The position numbers were made by a program, and so were the translations under genes. The notes beneath the pieces were generated by a model. That model ran no database searches and was not told the DNA's origin. It was given only the letters and a program-made list of their open reading frames with translations. Of a stretch of DNA of 11,403 bases, positions 7,384 to 11,403 are shown one piece after another. Origin of the DNA: Planctomycetota bacterium (GTDB lineage Bacteria > Planctomycetota > Phycisphaerae > UBA1845 > CAIVHJ01); NCBI GenBank assembly GCA_022573485.1, contig JACZTW010000104.1, positions 1-11,403 of the forward strand. The letters are read 5' to 3'. Each line of letters opens with the position of its first letter. Within the stretch, counting starts at the first letter, position 1.

Positions 7384-7414
7384 TGGTCTGATCTGTTCGG
7401 GAGAAATGCGGGCT
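7372..7414. terminator. Possible bidirectional hairpin between convergent genes
   Basis: Two alternative 6-bp stems occur here: CCCGAA (7374-7379) with TTCGGG (7396-7401), and AGCCCG (7372-7377) with CGGGCT (7409-7414). They share their left arm, so only one can form at a time. They span the end of the small membrane-protein gene and the 36-bp gap before the convergent activator stop. The loops are long and there is no strong T-run, so terminator function is uncertain. Confidence 0.3.
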
Positions 7415-7419
7415 TACAC

Positions 7420-8817
7420 TCAATCAATGCCGTACTGATCGAGCATGCGGTAGAGCTTCATTCGGCTGATGCCGAGGGCTTTGGCGGTGGCGACCTTGTT
7501 TCGGCCGTTGGCATCGAAGACGCGCAGGACATGGTCGCGCTCGACGTCGTTTAATCGGCTGGAGACACCGTCGGCGGTGGCCACGCCCTTCTTCAGGCCG
7601 AGCTGGAGGTCGGCGGCTTGGATGTTGTAGTCGTCGCAAAACGTGGCCGCCCGTTCGATGATGTTGGCCATCTCGCGGATGTTGCCGGGCCAATCGTAGG
7701 CCTGCAAAGCGACCATCGCATCCGGCGATAATCGCTTCGGCTCGCCGGTACGCACGCCATGACGCTCCAGGAAGTGCTGAATGAGCAGCGGGATGTCTTC
7801 ACGTCGCTCGCAGACCGGAAGCAGCGACCACGGCAGCACATTCAAGCGATAGAACAGATCCTCGCGAAAGGCTTGCTTCTCAGCCATCTCCGGGAGGTCG
7901 CGGAGCGTGGCCGCAACCACGCGTACGTCGACGCAGCGTTCCTTTGTCTCGCCCAATCGGCGGAACTGCCCGGTCTCGATGACGCGCAGCATAGCCGCCT
8001 GATTCGGCAGCGACATGTCTCCGATTTCATCCACGAAGAGCGTGCCGCCGTCGGCGACCTCGAACAGGCCCTGCTTGGTCCCCACCGCCCCCGTGTAGGC
8101 GCCTTCCACGTGGCCGAACAAATCGTTCGCCAGAAGCGTATCGGACAGGGACGCGCAATTGATCGTCACGAAAGGCCGGCTGGCCCGGTCGCTCTGCTCG
8201 TGTACGCCTCGGGCGACCAGTTCCTTGCCCGTGCCGCTCTGGCCCGTAATCAGTACCGGTTGATCGCTGCGGGCCGCCTTGACGATGAACTCGTACGTGT
8301 CCTGCACATGTTGGCTCTTGCCGATGATGCCGAATCTCGTTGTGCCGTCGTGGAGTTGCGTGCGTATCTCTGCGAGCAGTCGGGCCGGGCTGTTCTTGTC
8401 GTAGGCGCGGCGGACGGCTTGTTCGAGATCTTCGGCATCGACCGGTTTCTGCAAGTAGTCCGCGGCGCCGAGCTTCATTCCGGCGACGGCGCTATCGACC
8501 GATGCCTGGCCTGTGAGGATGATCCACGCGGTCGCCGGGAAATCTTGAATCCGCTTCCGCAACAGCGTCATGCCGTCCATGTTCGGCATCTTGAGATCGC
8601 AGATCACCACATCAGGAACTTGATCACTTAGAAAGGCATCCGCCTGCTCGCCGTCCGCAGCTTCAGAAACCTGCAAGCCGCGCAGGCGCAGCCGCTTGGC
8701 CGTCGCGGTGCGGAAGGACTCTTCGTCATCCACGAGCAGGACGTGGATTGTGTGCTCGGTAGTCGATTCAGTGGAGATCATACCAGTTTCAGAATCGGTC
8801 TCTTTCGCGGAAGGCAT
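7420..8817 (-). CDS. Sigma-54-dependent response regulator, NtrC family
   Basis: This 465-aa protein has the full REC-AAA+-Fis order. The receiver (about 25-140) has Asp30/Asp31, phospho-acceptor Asp74 in VICDLKMPNMDG, switch Thr102 and Lys124. The AAA+ domain (about 163-395) has Walker A GQSGTGKE with Lys198, the sigma-54 contact loop as GAYTGA at 239-244, Walker B GGTLFVDE at 257-264, and the arginine-finger region FREDLFYRLNV. A Fis-type helix-turn-helix closes the protein (about 421-464). It should use ATP hydrolysis to open sigma-54 promoters once phosphorylated. GAYTGA has Tyr where GAFTGA is usual, a substitution seen in active family members. No kinase gene is adjacent, so it is an orphan regulator here. 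An ATG at 8781 is an alternative start (453 aa) and would still leave the receiver whole; neither start has a strong ribosome site. Confidence 0.95.
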   Translation of the reverse strand: MPSAKETDSETGMISTESTTEHTIHVLLVDDEESFRTATAKRLRLRGLQVSEAADGEQADAFLSDQVPDVVICDLKMPNMDGMTLLRKRIQDFPATAWIILTGQASVDSAVAGMKLGAADYLQKPVDAEDLEQAVRRAYDKNSPARLLAEIRTQLHDGTTRFGIIGKSQHVQDTYEFIVKAARSDQPVLITGQSGTGKELVARGVHEQSDRASRPFVTINCASLSDTLLANDLFGHVEGAYTGAVGTKQGLFEVADGGTLFVDEIGDMSLPNQAAMLRVIETGQFRRLGETKERCVDVRVVAATLRDLPEMAEKQAFREDLFYRLNVLPWSLLPVCERREDIPLLIQHFLERHGVRTGEPKRLSPDAMVALQAYDWPGNIREMANIIERAATFCDDYNIQAADLQLGLKKGVATADGVSSRLNDVERDHVLRVFDANGRNKVATAKALGISRMKLYRMLDQYGID

Positions 8818-8928
8818 GATCTGGCTCGGATTGCCCGGCAGTCCGCATTATGAGACTTCGTCGCTGATGAAGCAGCGGAGGATTCTCGGACTTGGCACCG
8901 CGTTTTGCGGAGACCGCGACTGTGAGCA

Positions 8929-8968
8929 TGACCCGTTCCCGGCGCGCCGGGACTCTGGGCTCTGATTC
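8929..8968. repeat. 40-bp direct repeat with 16-bp palindrome, copy A
   Basis: This copy is identical to 9000-9039 over 40 bases. Its core, TCCCGGCGCGCCGGGA, is a perfect palindrome that can fold as a six-base-pair stem with a four-base loop. The right part reads CTCTGGGCTCTGATTC on the plus strand. It lies in the leader side of the sigma-54 activator gene. There is no T-run, so it is not a standard terminator; a REP-like or short mobile element is more likely. Confidence 0.9.
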
Positions 8969-8999
8969 CGCAATCCGCATTCCGCATTCCGCAATCTGT
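8965..8999. repeat. Heptamer array (AWTCCGC-type) between the two 40-bp repeats
   Basis: On the plus strand the units are ATTCCGC, AATCCGC, ATTCCGC, ATTCCGC and AATCTGT in 7-base register. The first unit overlaps the end of the 40-bp copy A. The unit is the same family as the array at 411-450 (AATCCGC occurs in both). It is non-coding and its function is unknown. Confidence 0.85.
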
Positions 9000-9039
9000 T
9001 GACCCGTTCCCGGCGCGCCGGGACTCTGGGCTCTGATTC
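9000..9039. repeat. 40-bp direct repeat with 16-bp palindrome, copy B
   Basis: This is the second exact copy of the element at 8929-8968, offset by 71 bases. It ends seven bases from the stop codon of the HTH-receiver gene (9047), so in that transcript it would sit at the immediate 3' end and could form a stabilising hairpin. It has the same perfect palindromic core TCCCGGCGCGCCGGGA. Confidence 0.9.
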
Positions 9040-9046
9040 ATATGGC

Positions 9047-9625
9047 TCAAGCTACGATTGATACAGTGTCATCGATTGACTGGATGAGGGCCTGGGCGTC
9101 GAACGGTTTTTGGATGTATTGAGCAATGCCCTGCTGCAAGAACATTTGGCCTCTTGCATCGGTCATGTCGCGGCTCATGGCGAGGAGGCTGGTTCCCTGA
9201 AGATCCTCACTGTTGCGCAAGAAGCGACAAAGCCGCTCCGCGTCCAACTGCAGGCCGTCAGGATCCAACAGGATCAAGTGCGGCCTGAACTTCTCCGCCG
9301 CAACGCCGCCGGAAAAGGCCCCGTTGGCAGTATCCACCTCGAAACGCCCGGCATCGAGGAGCGCCTGCCTGACGGCTGAAGCGAGTTCCTCGTCGGGATC
9401 GAGCACCAAAACGCGAATCAACCCGCCGTCAAGCCCATTGAGAGGCATGCCATGCACTCTCATAAATCGGATCAACTGGTCCAGCGGAATGCGGCGGTCC
9501 TTGCTGCCGGGAATGCGATATCCCCGAAGTTGGCCGCTGTCGAACCACTTGGAGACCGTCCGTGGGGCGACACTGCAAATCTTGGCAACCTGGCCGGTGG
9601 TGAACACATCCTGTGGCGGATTCAT
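9047..9625 (-). CDS. Excisionase-like HTH fused to atypical receiver domain
   Basis: This 192-aa paralogue of the protein at 2789-3352 has the same inverted order. An N-terminal helix-turn-helix (about 7-58: VFTTGQVAKICSVAPRTVSKW, then RIPGSKDRRIP) is followed by the shared hinge PLNGLDGG and a receiver-like domain (about 70-192). The receiver keeps candidate Asp121 (LILLDPDG), Lys173 (IQKPF) and Ser151 at the switch position. The acidic pocket is VLDPDEE rather than VVDDD, and the segment after the Asp is DPDGLQLD rather than the usual DLxxPxxDG, so phosphorylation may be weak or absent. The start at 9625 is favoured because a GGGGGAAAGAAG purine stretch precedes it and the helix-turn-helix begins right after it; upstream in-frame residues look non-coding. 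It is divergent from purF and upstream of the sigma-54 activator. Confidence 0.9.
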   Translation of the reverse strand: MNPPQDVFTTGQVAKICSVAPRTVSKWFDSGQLRGYRIPGSKDRRIPLDQLIRFMRVHGMPLNGLDGGLIRVLVLDPDEELASAVRQALLDAGRFEVDTANGAFSGGVAAEKFRPHLILLDPDGLQLDAERLCRFLRNSEDLQGTSLLAMSRDMTDARGQMFLQQGIAQYIQKPFDAQALIQSIDDTVSIVA

Positions 9626-9752
9626 ACGCTTCTTTCCCCCGAAACTGACGTACGCGGGCTGTAACCCCCTCGTCTTCCGCGACACAGGCCACATAACGCC
9701 CCTGACTTATGGGCCGTCGCAGGGTTGGCGGAATAACCCCTACCTCGTTTCT

Positions 9753-9781
9753 AACTTAAGTTTTAAGTTGTTCGCGGACAA
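9753..9781 (-). promoter_or_regulatory. Candidate promoter for HTH-receiver gene at 9047-9625
   Basis: On the minus strand TTGTCC (9781-9776) and TAAGTT (9758-9753) are 17 bases apart. The -10 overlaps the palindrome AACTTAAGTT, which could be a repressor site. The leader would be about 120 nt. By-eye match only. Confidence 0.35.
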
Positions 9782-9840
9782 GCAGAAGCTGCCGTTTACG
9801 GTCCTCATACATCGCGGCCGATGAGTTATGAGACCGCCGG

Positions 9841-9869
9841 TTGACCGGCCTGCTTCGTCTCGCTAATCT
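9841..9869 (+). promoter_or_regulatory. Candidate sigma-70-type promoter for purF
   Basis: TTGACC (9841-9846) and TAATCT (9864-9869) are separated by exactly 17 bases on the plus strand. Transcription would start near 9876 with a leader of about 115 nt. The -35 box lies within a GCCGG/CCGGC dyad, a possible operator. By-eye match only. Confidence 0.45.
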
Positions 9870-9991
9870 GAGGACTTGGCTCGCGAACCCAGGACTTTTT
9901 CACGCCTCAAGCTATGCGGGTCTTCTTCTCGCTAGCTTTTAACGCGCGTTGAATCGAGGCCTGTTCTTTGCGAGGACCAAACCAGAGTCTT

Positions 9992-11403
9992 ATGTCTAAC
10001 GCCGAAGTAAAACACTCCTGCGGGTTGTTCGGTGTCTTCGGGCATCCCAGCGCCGCGGTTCTCACGCAACTGGGACTGTTCGCGCAGCAGCACCGCGGGC
10101 AAGAATCCGCCGGCATCTGCACGACCGCCGGCGGCGATGCGCCCGTCCAGCGCCACGCCAAAGTGGGACTCGTCAACGAAGTGTTCAATAAACGCACTCT
10201 GGAAGAGTTGGCCAATCCGATTGCCATCGGACACGTGCGCTATTCGACGACGGGATCCTGCACCGACACCAATGCCCAGCCGCTGCTCTTCAACTACGCC
10301 GGCGGGCAAGTGGCCATCGCGCATAACGGCAACATCATCAATGCCGCACGGCTGCGACACGATTATGAGCAGCATGGACACATTTTCTTGACGACCAGCG
10401 ATACGGAAATCATCACGCACTTGCTGGCCAAGCCGTCGCACATGGCCAAGGCCAATCCCCTCCCGCACGTGCTGAGCCATTTGCAGGGCGCTTACAGTCT
10501 GCTGCTGCTTTTGAACGGCAAGATGATCGCCATACGTGATCCGGGCGGCTTCCGGCCACTGTGCCTGGGGCAGCTCGACACCGGCGCCTGGGTCGTAGCT
10601 TCGGAGACTTGCGCGCTCGACATTGTTGACGCAGAGTATGTTCGCGATGTCCTGCCTGGGGAGATCGTGACCATCGATGACTCCGGCATGACGTCGGAGT
10701 TCTTCGCCGAGCCGCCCGAAGGCAGATCCTCTCAATGTGTCTTCGAGCACGTCTACGTTGCCGATCCGGCCAGCAACATATTCGGGCAGAATGTCCACAT
10801 CGTGCGGACGCAAATGGGTCGGCAACTTGCGCGGGAGGCGCCGGCCGAAGGCGACATCGTGATTTCCGTGCCCAATTGTGCCCGCTGCGCCGCCATCGGC
10901 TACAGCCACGAGAGCGGCATCACGCTGGAACGCGGCTTCACGACCAGCCACTACGCCGGGCGATCGTTCATCATGCCCGAGCAGCACATGCGCGATATGG
11001 CGGTGAAGATCAAATTGAACGTCATCAAGGAAGTCGTTCGCGGGCAACGCGTGATTGTGGTGGAAGATTCCGTGGTCCGAGGAACCACGACACGAGGCAA
11101 GATGGGCGCGCTGCGCGATGCGGGTGCCACGGAGATTCACTTGCGCGTGGCTTCGCCCCCCATCCGGCACGGCTGTTACTATGGCATCGACTTCCCCGAT
11201 CGCAAGAAACTCGTCGCACACACGCGCAGCGTGGACGATATCCGCGATTACCTCAAAATCGATTCGTTGGCCTATTTGTCGTTGGAGGGAATGTTGTCCT
11301 GTGTCAAAGGCGGCGCGGAACACTTTTGTGCCGCGTGCTTCACGGGCGAGTACCCCGTGCCCATCGAAGACACGTTCAGCAAATTCGAGATGGAAAGACA
11401 CAA
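9992..11403 (+). CDS. purF: Amidophosphoribosyltransferase PurF (3' end beyond window)
   Basis: PurF makes 5-phosphoribosylamine from PRPP and glutamine, the first step of purine synthesis. The 470 visible residues run nearly to the usual length (Bacillus about 476). After a nine-residue propeptide comes Cys10 in SCGLFGVFG, the glutaminase nucleophile exposed by processing. The glutaminase domain shows QQHRGQESAG, HVRYSTTG and HNGN. The PRPP loop is VVEDSVVRGTT at 356-366. Cys249, Cys395, Cys446 and Cys449 match the Bacillus-type 4Fe-4S ligands; the 249-395 and 446-449 spacings equal those I recall for Bacillus (236-382 and 437-440). Unusual points: VPNCARCAAIGY at 293-304 where VPDSxxxAAIGY is common, VADPAS at 256-261 where FARPDS is usual, and TSHYAGRSFI at 318-327 where KNRYVGRTFI is usual. 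These touch substrate or nucleotide-inhibitor regions. No stop is reached. Confidence 0.97.
   Translation, partial: MSNAEVKHSCGLFGVFGHPSAAVLTQLGLFAQQHRGQESAGICTTAGGDAPVQRHAKVGLVNEVFNKRTLEELANPIAIGHVRYSTTGSCTDTNAQPLLFNYAGGQVAIAHNGNIINAARLRHDYEQHGHIFLTTSDTEIITHLLAKPSHMAKANPLPHVLSHLQGAYSLLLLLNGKMIAIRDPGGFRPLCLGQLDTGAWVVASETCALDIVDAEYVRDVLPGEIVTIDDSGMTSEFFAEPPEGRSSQCVFEHVYVADPASNIFGQNVHIVRTQMGRQLAREAPAEGDIVISVPNCARCAAIGYSHESGITLERGFTTSHYAGRSFIMPEQHMRDMAVKIKLNVIKEVVRGQRVIVVEDSVVRGTTTRGKMGALRDAGATEIHLRVASPPIRHGCYYGIDFPDRKKLVAHTRSVDDIRDYLKIDSLAYLSLEGMLSCVKGGAEHFCAACFTGEYPVPIEDTFSKFEMERH

Larger units (their letters stand above)
9626..9991. other. Divergent promoter region between HTH-receiver gene and purF
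   Basis: This 366-bp non-coding gap contains candidate promoters in both directions, listed separately. It also has an AACTTAAGTT palindrome (9753-9762), a short GCCGG-TTGA-CCGGC dyad (9836-9849) that overlaps the purF -35 box, and a 10-bp palindrome AACGCGCGTT (9941-9950) in the purF leader. I see no coding sequence and no recognisable riboswitch. Confidence 0.6.

Noticed and set aside
7759..8631. Plus-strand open frame of 290 codons
   Set aside because: It is antisense to the sigma-54 activator and follows its codon structure; no motifs are seen.
8929..9039. CRISPR-like repeat-spacer-repeat (40-bp repeats, 31-bp spacer)
   Set aside because: There are only two repeats, the single spacer is itself a heptamer tandem array, and no cas genes are present.
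9836..9849. GCCGG-TTGA-CCGGC as an intrinsic terminator
   Set aside because: The stem is only 5 bp with no T-run, and it overlaps the -35 of the purF promoter candidate, so an operator dyad is more plausible.
9932..11401. Minus-strand open frame of 489 codons
   Set aside because: It is antisense to purF, which is unmistakable on the plus strand. The low-complexity, Arg/His/Asp-rich product has no family features.

Overview
The window is a GC-rich bacterial chromosome segment (roughly 60-65% GC in most genes) in which every supported stretch is ordinary protein-coding or short intergenic DNA. I see no tRNA, rRNA, IS element or CRISPR array. The content points to a planctomycete or a related environmental lineage. 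The clues are many soluble two-component proteins, two receivers carrying an excisionase/MerR-like helix-turn-helix at the N-terminus, an HDOD domain fused to a histidine kinase, and intergenic heptamer repeats. This assignment is inference, not proof.

Layout, left to right. A minus-strand block runs from about 5.9 kb down to position 1: a DinB-family protein (5927-5460), the tRNA-modification enzyme MnmG (5362-3545), a helix-turn-helix/receiver protein (3352-2789), an HDOD-histidine kinase (2726-462) and the N-terminus of another response regulator cut by the window edge (299-1). The receiver/kinase/receiver genes look like a local phosphorelay. A 380-bp divergent gap (5928-6307) leads to a plus-strand two-gene cassette: an unrecognised 286-aa protein with a sigma-region-4-like C-terminus (6308-7168), joined by an ATGA overlap to a 72-aa single-pass membrane protein (7165-7383). 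This cassette has lower GC than its surroundings and is the best candidate for something undescribed. It converges on a minus-strand NtrC-type sigma-54 activator (8817-7420). Upstream of that lies a 229-bp gap built from two identical 40-bp repeats, each with a 16-bp palindrome, around a heptamer array. Next comes a second helix-turn-helix/receiver paralogue (9625-9047, minus). A divergent promoter region then leads to purF (9992 to the window end, plus), which lacks only its last residues.

How the parts fit: MnmG and PurF are housekeeping anchors. Between and beside them sit five signalling genes: one kinase, two helix-turn-helix/receiver proteins, one complete sigma-54 activator and one partial receiver. 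No transmembrane sensor is visible in the kinase, so the circuit probably reads an intracellular signal. The PurF here keeps its catalytic and iron-sulfur residues but differs at positions that, as I recall, bind inhibitory nucleotides in Bacillus or E. coli PurF.
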